This document shows, one piece after another, positions 28,689 through 37,445 of a stretch of 37,445 bases of DNA. Position numbers and translations under genes: made by a program. Within the stretch, counting starts at the first letter, position 1, and each line of letters opens with the position of its first letter. The notes under the pieces were generated by a model. That model saw only the letters and a list, made by a program, of their open reading frames with translations. It was not told the origin of the DNA and searched no databases. Source of the stretch: Ureaplasma sp. Hg2 (lineage in GTDB: Bacteria; Bacillota_I; Bacilli_A; Mycoplasmatales; Mycoplasmoidaceae); assembly GCA_021378525.1 (NCBI GenBank), contig JAACJW010000009.1, positions 1 through 37,445 of the forward strand, read 5' to 3'.

Positions 28689-30350
28689 AACTATTTTTTT
28701 CATTTTTGTAAGAAAATCAATGTAAGCTTCGATCGCTCTTTCATAATCACCTTGTTCATACATTTTTTTAATGTTGAGGATAATTACTTCGAATTGTTCA
28801 AAATCAAACCGGTTACAATAAATTTGAAGTTTCTTAGCAATTTCTTCTAATATCATTTTGTCTGAAATACTACTGATTAATTTATTTACTTCCTTGGAAA
28901 TGTTATTAATGTCAACAAGCATACTCTTTCAATTCGAATTATAATTATCAGAAAGTTTTAATTCATAACTATTAAGTTTCTTAATGTCGTCATCAATTGC
29001 GCCTACTTCGTCCATCCCGCGCGTTTGTTTATCACTTATAAGTGAACGCATTTGAATTAATTTTAATTTATTGTCGCTAATTTTATTAATTAGATTAATG
29101 AAATTTTGGGTCTTTTCTTTGATTTCGTTAATCAAGTTTTTAAATTGAACTTCAAGTTCTTGATACAGCGATATTAAACTAATAATTTTATCTAGCTCTT
29201 CAACCGGGGTGTAATTGTGTTTGTTTTTATCTTGGTTAAATCCGTCGTATGAAACCTTCATACTTTTAAGGTTATTGCTGATTTCATTAACAAGCTTATT
29301 AATCAATTCATCCTTAGCGAAAATGTCGTGACAATTCGAAAGCGCGTTCGTTAAAGTATTAAAGCGTTCTTCAAATAAAACAAAAGCATGATCAAAGGCA
29401 TCACTATATTGATTAATCATTTCAATTGATTTTTCATACTTTGTTAAATTAATTTTCGCTTTTTCTAAATTAGTTATTTTTTCAAAAAGAATTTTTTCTG
29501 CTTTTTCTAATTCAAGGTTACCTAATAATTTTTTAATTTCAATGATTGACTCAGAAGCGCTTTGGAGTTGTTTCAGTAACATAATAATATTGCGCTTATG
29601 AATTTGCGTTCCTTTTTGTTCAACAAAATTTTGTCTTAACTCAGTAATAATTACTTCTAAACGAACAACTAACACATCACAAATATAAAGTTTTCTAATA
29701 ATGTTAAACATATCTCTAATTGTCTTTAATTGCTTCTTAATCAATTGATTAAATTTTTCATTATTAACATGCAATGTTTCATGAGTAATCTCTTCGTTGG
29801 TTTTACTAATAATTGTAGCTAAGTTTTTAAAGACAGGATTATCATAATTCATAACTAAATTTTGATGAAAGAATTCTAACATTGAACTAGTGACGTTCAT
29901 GATTTGAACAGCTAATTGATTAGCGGTTTTTTTATACTCACCACTATTAACGCTAAAATAATAAAAGGTATCTTCTAATTGTTTAAGCGCAACAAAATTA
30001 CTTTCCAATTCTTTTAGTTGATGATTAACAAAACCTAATTGCATGCTTTTTTGACGTTTTGATAAACCCATTAATTTCTTTTTAGTTAATTCTACTTGAC
30101 CGTCAAAATGGACGCTAAACATTTTCAAATATTCTAGGATCGGCAATAAATCTTCGTTATGGTTAACAAGTGATTCAATCGCTTTTAAATTAGATCCAAT
30201 CTTATTAGAAATATAGAAATTCATTTTCTGTTTATATTTATAATCAGCATTTAAATTCTTGCGATGGCGGACAAAAATAATTGTGTAGATTAAAAAGATA
30301 ACGACAACTAATGCTGTCAATCCGATTAAAGTGTATGTTAATGGATCCAT
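28680..30350 (-). CDS. ezrA: EzrA-like septation ring regulator
   Basis: A 556-aa protein, close to the 562 aa of Bacillus EzrA, which restrains FtsZ ring formation from the membrane. It has one N-terminal helix (LIGLTALVVVIFLIYTIIFV, about residues 8-27) followed by basic residues, then a long spectrin-like coiled coil to the end. The final segment CNRFDFEQFEVIILNIKKMYEQGDYERAIEAYIDFL resembles the conserved EzrA C-terminus (NRYR... then an acidic F/Y-x3-x-Y-x-A-L helix). A TGA Trp at residue 474 joins what look like two genes. In Bacillus, ezrA lies near rpsD, as here. Start by AAGGAG 8 bases upstream. Identity rests on architecture, length and this end motif. Confidence 0.72.
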
Positions 30351-30775
30351 GTAAATCTCCTTAAACCTATTATAAATATTATAATCATAAAGTATTAATA
30401 AATCTTAATTAATCATTAAATTATTATTAAAGGGAGATTTTTATTAGTCTTAATTTGTCTACTATACTTAAAAAGTAATTAACTCTTTGGTGGTAATAAA
30501 TTTCTAATATTTCTTATTTATAAATAGATTCGCGATCTATATAAATCAGTAACCTTAAAATAACACTCGTTTATTAATAAAATTAACTTGAAATTTATTA
30601 ATAAATTTTGTATAATACTTAAGCATTCATCAGCTGATATATATTTTGATATAAATTTTAATAGCTTAAGTGTTGCGAGTAAATTTGCTGATAAATCGAA
30701 AGCATCAATATTAAAACCTATCAAAGGGATATGTCTCCTTAAAATAAGATGGTTGCATTTTAGAAAGGAAATACT
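30351..30775. promoter_or_regulatory. 425-base divergent region: rpsD promoter and long leader
   Basis: No gene is seen. For rpsD: TTGAAA (30588-30593), a 17-base spacer and TATAAT (30611-30616), a strong promoter, leaving a leader of about 150 bases. Within it ACTTAAGC (from about 30617) can pair with GCTTAAGT (about 30664-30671), and an AAGGG/TCCTT hairpin lies near 30725-30742. Ribosomal protein S4 autoregulates through its leader in other bacteria; here that is only a possibility. For the ezrA-like gene, TATAAT boxes lie near 30370-30385. A small dyad ATAGAT-TCGCG-ATCTAT occurs near 30525. Confidence 0.6.
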
Positions 30776-31384
30776 ATGAGTAGATATACAGGAAGTATTT
30801 ATAAAAAATCACGTCGTTTGGGTTTCTCTTTGTTAGAAAACAATAAAGAATTTACAACAGGGAAAAAACGAACATACGCACCAGGACAACACGGTCAAGG
30901 CCGTCGTCGTAAATTGTCAGGATATGGTGAACAATTACAAGAAAAACAAAAATTAATGTTTTTATATGGTCTTAACGACCGTCAAATGAGAAGAACTTTT
31001 GCTTTAGCTAAAAAACACGGGGGAGTTTTATCATTAGATTTAATGCGAACTTTAGAATCGCGTTTAGATAGTTTAGTATTCCGTATGGGCTTTGCTCCTA
31101 CTAGAAGAGGCGCTCGTCAATTAGTAAACCATGGACACATCTTACTAGATGGTAAGAAATGTGATATTCCATCAGCAATCGTTAATTTAAACTCAACAGT
31201 TGAAGTTAAAGCTAAATCTAAAAAAATTGAATTAGTTAGTTTGGCTCAAATCAAACCTTTACCTTTTGTTGAAGTTGATGACAAAGCTAAAATCGGTAAA
31301 TTCGTAAGATACCCAGAACGTAACGAATTACCAACAGACATCAACGAATCATACGTTGTTGAATGATATAAACGATTAGTATAA
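30776..31384 (+). CDS. rpsD: 30S ribosomal protein S4
   Basis: Primary 16S rRNA binder that nucleates 30S assembly. The 202-aa product starts MSRYTGSIYKKSRRLGFSLLEN and has KKRTYAPGQHGQGRRRKLSGYGEQLQEKQKL, YGLNDRQMRRTF, LESRLDSLVFRMGFAPTRRGARQLVNHGHILLDGKKCDIPS (the S4 RNA-binding domain) and FVRYPERNELPTDINES near the end. The last Trp is TGA, so the true end is WYKRLV. GAAAGGA is 8 bases before the ATG. Codon use is that of a highly expressed gene. Confidence 0.97.
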
Positions 31385-31413
31385 AAGTTTTATAACTTTA
31401 TATTAGTCAATCC

Positions 31414-31454
31414 AAAAAGAAACCTTTTGCTATTTAGCGAGGGTTTCTTTTTAT
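31414..31454. terminator. Terminator after rpsD
   Basis: AAAAAGAAACC / GGTTTCTTTTT, an 11-bp stem with a 17-base loop that can form an inner GCT/AGC pairing. Shared with the converging surface-protein gene. Confidence 0.8.
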
Positions 31455-31466
31455 TTTTATAATAAA

Positions 31467-32561
31467 CTATAACTTACTAGTTTTTGGATGTTCAGGAACA
31501 TCTTCATGAGCTTCATACTTTGAAGTCAATCGTTTAGTTGGATCTATTTCAGTTCGTCGAGTTGGGGTTGAATTAGGAGTGGCACGATAAATTCTCGATT
31601 TATTATAACTAGCTCTCTTCATAATTTCCTCAATCTCGCGATCTTCACCCTTTCTAATCTTAATCGAACTAATGTCCCGATCGTTCCGATTGATTCTTCT
31701 CCTTTTTAAAATCAAGCAAATAGCAACGATTAAAAAAATAAGCAAGACAGCACCAGCACTAGCGACGGAGGCGATAAGGACTATATTGGGACCGGTTTTT
31801 TTAACCGGCGGAGTAATACCAAAACCTTTAAAACTAAACGAGCAAGCAGTTGTGCTTGCTCCCTCGCCGTGAAAACTTGTGTTGTAATAAGAACCGTTAA
31901 TGATTAAGCTACCATCAATATCATCCCCGAGGAATTCAAGGTCTTCAGTAATTAAGGAAGAGCTTCGATCTATAACCTCTAAATAATCACCATAATTAGA
32001 ACCATCAATTTTAGATGGTAATATTTTATTAATATTAGTTTTAACTTTAAATGTTGGTCGATTGCTAGCGTAGGCAAAACCTCCGATGGTTTGAGTGACA
32101 CTAAGAATTGGTTTAACTTGACTTGAATTTAGATGATAATATACTTTAAAAACACCGCTATTAAACGTTATATTAGTAATGTCGGTTACGATAACTCCTC
32201 TCACCGTCACGTAATCTTTTAAAGCCGTCAGTGTTTTAGCTGGGTCATTTAGAATAATCTTTGATGCAAAATCTGTTTCGGTGATTTTTCCAATGTTTGT
32301 TGTATTAACAATAATCGTTGGCACGATAGTTGGTGTAACAAAACCGTTAATGTTATCTAACGTTTTTTGAGAGTCTTGGATATTATATTTTGTTTTGGAA
32401 TTAACTTCTTTAATGCGAAATGAATTTTTAGGATTTATTGGAATAAGAGGTTTGGTTTTAATATAGGTGCTTACAGAAAAACCAAACATCAAACATAAAA
32501 CGATTATTAAAGGCGATAATATCAAAAGCACTAAATGATATTTATTTTTTATTCTGCGCAT
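31467..32561 (-). CDS. Small type-I surface protein with paired Lipoprotein_17-like domains
   Basis: A 364-aa protein: an N-terminal signal/anchor (YHLVLLILSPLIIVLCLMFGF, about residues 8-28; the single Cys is not in a good lipobox), two extracellular domains at about 84-162 and 172-247, one transmembrane helix (about 258-285) and a basic cytosolic tail of about 79 residues ending KTSKL. Domain 1 (GKITETDFASKIILNDPAKT... ending IGGF) aligns in pattern with domain 1 of the LRR surface protein; domain 2 ends FSFKGF as there. These resemble the Lipoprotein_17 fold (DUF in mycoplasma surface proteins) by pattern. AAGGGG precedes the start. No TGA codons. Function unknown. Confidence 0.8.
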   Translation of the reverse strand: MRRIKNKYHLVLLILSPLIIVLCLMFGFSVSTYIKTKPLIPINPKNSFRIKEVNSKTKYNIQDSQKTLDNINGFVTPTIVPTIIVNTTNIGKITETDFASKIILNDPAKTLTALKDYVTVRGVIVTDITNITFNSGVFKVYYHLNSSQVKPILSVTQTIGGFAYASNRPTFKVKTNINKILPSKIDGSNYGDYLEVIDRSSSLITEDLEFLGDDIDGSLIINGSYYNTSFHGEGASTTACSFSFKGFGITPPVKKTGPNIVLIASVASAGAVLLIFLIVAICLILKRRRINRNDRDISSIKIRKGEDREIEEIMKRASYNKSRIYRATPNSTPTRRTEIDPTKRLTSKYEAHEDVPEHPKTSKL

Positions 32562-32989
32562 AATCGTTACCCCTTAATATACAGCTAAAGCCATATCAAT
32601 ATTCAGCGAGCATTAAATTTAATTGCTGCATTTAAATGTTTTTAAGATAAATATTTAAATAATAATTCCCTTACCTATTAACTTAATAATATCATTATAA
32701 AACAACGCATATTACTATGGCGCGTACAAACGTCACATAAAATTAAAATTGATAAACTTTAATTATTTTAAATCATTTGTAGTTAGTAATATATCTTTTA
32801 GAAATTACTGGTTTTAAGGAGAATAATTAATTAATTTGATTCAATTAATTAACAGCAACTTTTTAATTGTTATGATCGTTACATTAACTTTGAATTTACA
32901 ACACTTGATTGATAGCTTTATTTTATTTTTTTATAACAAAAAAACATCATCGTAACGATTGTTAAGATGATGTTTAGTATTGGATTGTT
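32562..32989. other. 428-base gene-poor spacer
   Basis: AT-rich region with no credible ORF. It holds the terminator of the permease at 32942-32975, an A/T-only perfect inverted repeat TTAATTAATT (32827-32836 and 32843-32852), and a weak TATATT -10 candidate for the surface gene near 32575. No RNA gene is seen. Confidence 0.6.
32942..32975 (-). terminator. Terminator of the large permease gene
   Basis: AAACATCATC and GATGATGTTT plus inner TAAC/GTTA around a GATT loop, 14-15 bp with one mismatch, followed by T7 on the minus strand. Confidence 0.85.
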
Positions 32990-35900
32990 CTAGTTATTTG
33001 CTAAGGCTTTAGGGATATCTAATTTCTTTAAACTAATAAAGGTTGATATAAAAGTTACCGAGAAAATTAACATCGTAATTCCAGTTGTGGCAAAGTATGA
33101 CCATCACGGAATTTGTGGTGCAATGATGACACTCATGAAATCAAAGACACCAGCCGAATAAAGACTCATAATACCCAAACTCAATGGGAGTGTGATTATC
33201 AATGAAGTTATTAATATCAAGAAGTAGATAAACAAGAACGATAAGGTGTTACTTCCGTCTGGTACTCCCAGTATTTTCATCATCGACAACAATCGTCTTG
33301 ATTCAATAATTAACATTGATGACAAGAGAATGATGATAATTAAAATTGTTGGCAAGAGAATAGCCATCGCAGTCGTTCCCATAATCAATACCGTATCATC
33401 TAATGTCCCATATAGCATTTGCGATGATAACTCTTGGTCCATCCCACTGAAGGCCGGTACGACAGCTTGTGAGCCGAAGGTGCTAATAAAGGTACTTAAA
33501 AATTCTTCAATTAATTTATCATTAATATTATGGGGCACATTCCCATCGTTTATGACAGGCTTTAACTTTGTATCCCACCCAATCGTTTTATTGATATCAG
33601 ATCAATAATTTTCAATCATATAATAGGTGTCTGTTGTGTAATCAATCCCTTCTTTAAATTGGCTATCCATCGGATACAATCCCGAAGGACTATATAATAT
33701 GGCAGTATTGCTTAGGAATTTAGCCTTTGAGGTTTTTGAGAAAAACCCATTAAACGAAGTTTGTGATTCGTTGTTATTAACAGGGAAGCCAAGTTCGTTA
33801 TTAGCGTTTGCTTGACTAATATAAAATTGATATTCTGATTTACTAGAAGTAATTCCAACAACTTCATATTTTTGAACGTTATTTTCTTCTTCATTATTAA
33901 TTTCTTTAAGTTTTCGATCATAACTATTATTAACTTTAAAAGTTAATGTATCACCTTTTTTTAAACCGTAATATTTAGCAACAACTTCATTAATAATAAG
34001 CGGGGTGTTACCTGATGGTAATGTCTTATCTAATAGTGGTTTTAAATCCTTGTTATGTTCATCATATAAGGTCACTAGTTTAGAATTTGGTTTAATTCCG
34101 GTAATCATATAGTTTTTATTGTTTGAATCATTTCCGTTTTGTTTAATCATATCGGCGTCCAAATAGGTGTATGTTTCATCGACCTTGTCTACTGGAATGG
34201 AATTTGTTGTCAATTTATAATCATAATCAGCAATTTCAGGATCACTATATAAGGTAGTAATTAACTTTATATATTGGGTGTTATAATGGATATCAGCCAC
34301 GCTTATATCTAAAGCGTATTTTTCATTAAGCGTTCACTTTTTAGTAGCTTCATCCATTGTATAAAAAGGTTCTTGTTTTAGTGCCCCATCTTTATATCAA
34401 ATAGGTTTATCATGATATTTTTCATATGCGTAATTTAAAAACGACTCGTAAAATTGATCGGTTTTTTGGACGATGCTGGTCGGTAAAAATGTTGTTGCAT
34501 AGTCTCACGGGTTAACCGATATTTCACCAAGAATTGATTTGTACTTCACATTAACATTAGCAAATACTTGCGACAAAACTTTATTCTTAAAGAAATAAGG
34601 TTCTTTAGTTATTTTTTGGATGGAATTTTTATCGGTGAAGTATAAACCGCCTCAATAATCTTCAGTACCGTCTGGTTTTGTAAAGGTCAAATCACTTCGA
34701 CTATATGTTTTGCTACCTTTATATAAATCTTTGTCAGACCCCGGGGTAACCTTTCCGATATCATCAAATGATGTTTCATCATATAAACCACCTTGGGTGG
34801 TTGGACTATATAAATTAATTCCATATTCATAGCCTTTGTTGCGTTCGGTCATTCCTAAAGCATCAGAGAAATTATTCACCGTCCCAAGAATTGTACTCGT
34901 TAAAGTCATAAAAATTGTAATCATTGCGACCAATGTAACAAACCGCGTTATATTACCAAAGGCATATGTAATTTTGAACGTTGTCATTGGATCGAAGACT
35001 CCCATAAATTTATGAGTCTTAATGATTAGTAAATTCATTCTAAATGAGCTATTGCTACTCATCAGTTCAGAAGTTGTATGACGTAATGTTCAATAAACAC
35101 AAATAATTGTTAAGATTGAAAAAACAGCAGCCACACCTAACGGCAAGCCAAAGAACCAGCCTGGCGAGAACACCATTAACGGCGTTGGAATAACTCAATA
35201 ATTTGTAAGCAATGATAATGATGCGGATTGGAGCCCGAAAGCTAGAATATAAGCAAGCACACTACCAATTACACCGGGAATTAAAACATATGGTAACATC
35301 GAAAGTGCAATTTCAATTTTTCTTGATCCGTTGGCCATACTTAAACCAATAATTTTTTTATTGTTTTTAATATGGCTACGAATCATCGTTAAACTGAATA
35401 TGATTGCTAAAACGGCAACGACGCCACCTAAAACTAATGTCGATACAAAAACAATTAATAATAATTGTGGCACAAAATTTAATCTTATTGGAGAGTCGTT
35501 TAATTTATTAGACATATCTGCATTTAAATAAGCAGATTTAATCCCTTCAGTGTAATTCATTTTCTTAGCAGCATCTTCGTTGATTTTATTAATGATTTGT
35601 TGTTTATTAGATTGGCTTAAATTTGCATCTTTAAATTTAGCTACAATATACGATTGAGATGAATTACTAGGATAACTATCCGCAATTTTTTGATATCCAT
35701 TACTATTTAAGTAGATAATAGCAGAATGTTCATTGTCCAATAAAATATCGGTTGAAGAAACCATTGGATGAGCAAAATCAGGGGTAACTCCTGAACCCAT
35801 GATTAAATAATTAATTCCATTGATATTGATTTTATTTTGATCGGGCAAATTAGCCAATCATGTAACAAAATCGGTTTCATCCGCTGGAACATCTTTGGGA

Positions 35901-37445
35901 TTTCTAATATCAAGTTGCAAATCGTAAGGTAGTGCTAGCCCTCTTTGTAATTCATCATTGGCGATCGGTGTTTTATGATTGTCTTTATCGTTCATATAAT
36001 TAATTGAAATGACTGCCTCATTTGCCGTTTTATTGGCAACGGTCATATTCATAGGTGTTCATTGACCATTTTTAATTGTATTTTTAGTAGGCGTATATGT
36101 ACCACCGGCTGAATATTTATATGATTGAATAACATTATATTCAGAATTGTTACTTGTCACTAATTTATTGCGAGTTCAATATTCTTCCAATCAAGTGTTG
36201 TATTTGCTAGCATCAAACGCGGGGTTTGTTTTACCGTTTATTGTTCTTGGAGTAGAAAGATTTTCTAATAACCCATAAAGTTGATCAACATTACCATCTG
36301 CACCACCTGTTGCAGTTCAAGAACTTTCTAAGAGTACCTGAAAATAGTTTGCGTAATCACGATACGTGCCTGTTGAATCTTTATATATCTTGCTTTTATC
36401 TAGCCCTCTTCCCTTAGTTTCGTCACGAGATTTATCTGGTATATTATGATTCGTCGCATCAGAAATAAACATTGAATATCATCAGCTATCAGCTTCATAA
36501 ATAAATTTACCAACTTCTACCTTATTTAATGTTTGAGTTCCTTGTAAATCGTTAAAGGTGTCTTTAACATCGTTTGATTGAGATAAATTTTGTCCATCAT
36601 ATAAAACCAAATCGTTTACATGCTGATTATCTGCAACATTGGGATTTGATTCAACAATTTTATATTTGTTGTTATTGTTGGCATCGTTTAGTTGCAGTGA
36701 ATTAAATTGACGGTAATCAATTGGGAGTTTATTTAAATCGCCGCTAATTTTATAATCATTATCAAATTTTTGGCTATTTTGATTAATCTCCAAATATGCT
36801 TTAACCTCGTTGTTAATATTAGTTGTAATATCATCTTTTGTTGCATTCAAGATTGAAGTTGTGGTTATTCCAGTCGTTGGATCGTCAACGATAAAAGATG
36901 GTATTGTAACAATCTCATCATAATATTTTGCTTTCCCATTTTTTTCATCATTATAGAATTTGTATTCACCTGCTAATTTAGCTTCGTCAACTTTTATTTC
37001 ATATTGGTAAGCTTTAACTTTTTTTGGTTTGGTTTTAGTTAATCAATTAGCAATCAAGTCTTTATACGTACCAGCCAAAGCATAGTTTTGACCTTTTTTA
37101 TCACCCTGATCAACCACTAGTGAACCATCAATGATATTAAAAGCATCGGATTCTCAATTTTTTTTGCTATCAATTTTACCTCCACTATTATTACCAGCAG
37201 CTAAATATGTTGATGTTAAATAATTCATACCGTCATAAGAGGCACCTAAAGCCGTTGAAATCCCTAATAGATTTCCCGTTTTTTCATCAAATACCAAGTT
37301 ATTTGGATTTAAAATTTCTGTTCCTTCAATTGGGGCGGTAATATCGCTGATGTTAATTCCATAAGTTTCAGCTTTCCCACTATTTCTTGATTTTCTTTTC
37401 TTTGGAACTTTCGTTGTTTTATAATAACTATTAATATCAAGGTTT
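32990..37445 (-). CDS. Large FtsX-family ABC transporter permease (5' end off window)
   Basis: At least 1,485 residues, one open frame with TGA as Trp, still open at the right edge, so the start and N-terminus are missing. Visible in N-to-C order: a long extracellular region (37.4-35.6 kb), helices with VFVSTLVLGGVVAVLAIIFSLTMIRSHIKN, IGLSMANGSRKIEIALSMLPYVLIPGVIG and VYWTLRHTTS; a further part with FKITYAFGNITRFVTLVAMITIFM; another large extracellular region (about 34.9-33.6 kb); and a final FtsX core, LLPTILIIIILLSSMLIIESRRLLSMMKILGVPDG, ending KKLDIPKALANN. This is the MacB/lipoprotein-export permease type, duplicated. The cognate ATPase is not seen here. The substrate is unknown. Confidence 0.85.

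Noticed and set aside
28680-28922. Separate 80-aa gene next to the ezrA-like gene
   Set aside because: It is in the same frame as the larger gene and joined to it by a TGA Trp; together they give the EzrA length and its C-terminal motif.
30523-30541. ATAGAT-TCGCG-ATCTAT dyad as an operator
   Set aside because: Arms are only 6 bp and lie upstream of the rpsD -35; noted within the spacer entry but not strong enough for its own call.
32827-32852. A/T-only inverted repeat as a regulatory element
   Set aside because: It consists only of TTAATTAATT and its complement in an AT-rich spacer, so chance is a fair explanation; no gene start is near.
32990-37445. Degraded permease pseudogene made of many short frames
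   Set aside because: All pieces are in one frame and divided only by TGA; no TAA or TAG was found at the junctions checked.
1-37445. CRISPR arrays, insertion sequences, prophage or integrase genes
   Set aside because: No regularly spaced repeats with unique spacers, no transposase or recombinase motifs, and no terminal inverted repeats with target duplications were seen; the repeats present are all within coding sequence.

Overview
This window is from a wall-less bacterium of the Mollicutes. It is AT-rich and reads TGA as tryptophan throughout (genetic code 4). Conserved tryptophans in thyA, folA, pheS, rpsD, hrcA, obg and nadE are all TGA, so most genes look broken under the standard code. 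All coordinates here join reading frames across TGA. The gene set (scpAB, thyA/folA, cmk, rnhC, pheST, obg, nadE, greA, hrcA, rpsD, a five-tRNA cluster) is normal mollicute housekeeping. A DXS-type synthase, a bacterial 2[4Fe-4S] ferredoxin, an EzrA-like protein and two kinds of leucine-rich-repeat (LRR) protein point to a less reduced lineage. The Malacoplasma (M. penetrans/M. iowae-like) branch is my guess; this is inference, not proof.

Layout, left to right. 1-2.1 kb: a possible 35-aa gene and a MATE exporter. 2.2-5.3 kb: a tightly coupled minus-strand operon thyA-folA-scpA-scpB joining dTMP/folate metabolism to SMC condensin subunits. 5.4-8.1 kb: plsC, a small OB-fold (MPN554-like) protein, cmk and a tail-anchored coiled protein. 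8.2-10.2 kb: ferredoxin, acpS with a DivIVA-like gene, and rnhC. 10.2-14.4 kb: an accessory block of two unlike LRR genes, one a surface type-I membrane protein and one a cytosolic array of exact 23-residue repeats. 14.6-21.2 kb: an overlapping operon, membrane protein-obg-nadE-pheS-pheT, in which nadE carries an unexpected C-terminal two-helix membrane extension. 21.3-21.8 kb: tRNAs Tyr-Gln-Lys-Leu-Gly behind a near-consensus promoter. 21.9-24.8 kb: greA, a BaiN/HI0933-type flavoprotein and an alpha/beta-hydrolase-like protein lacking its serine. 25-28.7 kb: hrcA-unknown-dxs operon. 28.7-31.4 kb: ezrA-like gene and rpsD. 31.4-37.4 kb: a small surface protein sharing paired domains with the LRR surface protein, and a very large FtsX-type permease that runs off the right edge.

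Translational coupling is pervasive (TAATG overlaps or gaps of about 2 bases), and most transcription units end in clear hairpin terminators, often shared by converging genes. The parts most worth a second look are the NadE-membrane fusion, the serine-less hydrolase, the LRR block with an apparently leaderless surface gene, the shared two-domain surface architecture, and a candidate folded RNA upstream of the OB-fold gene.
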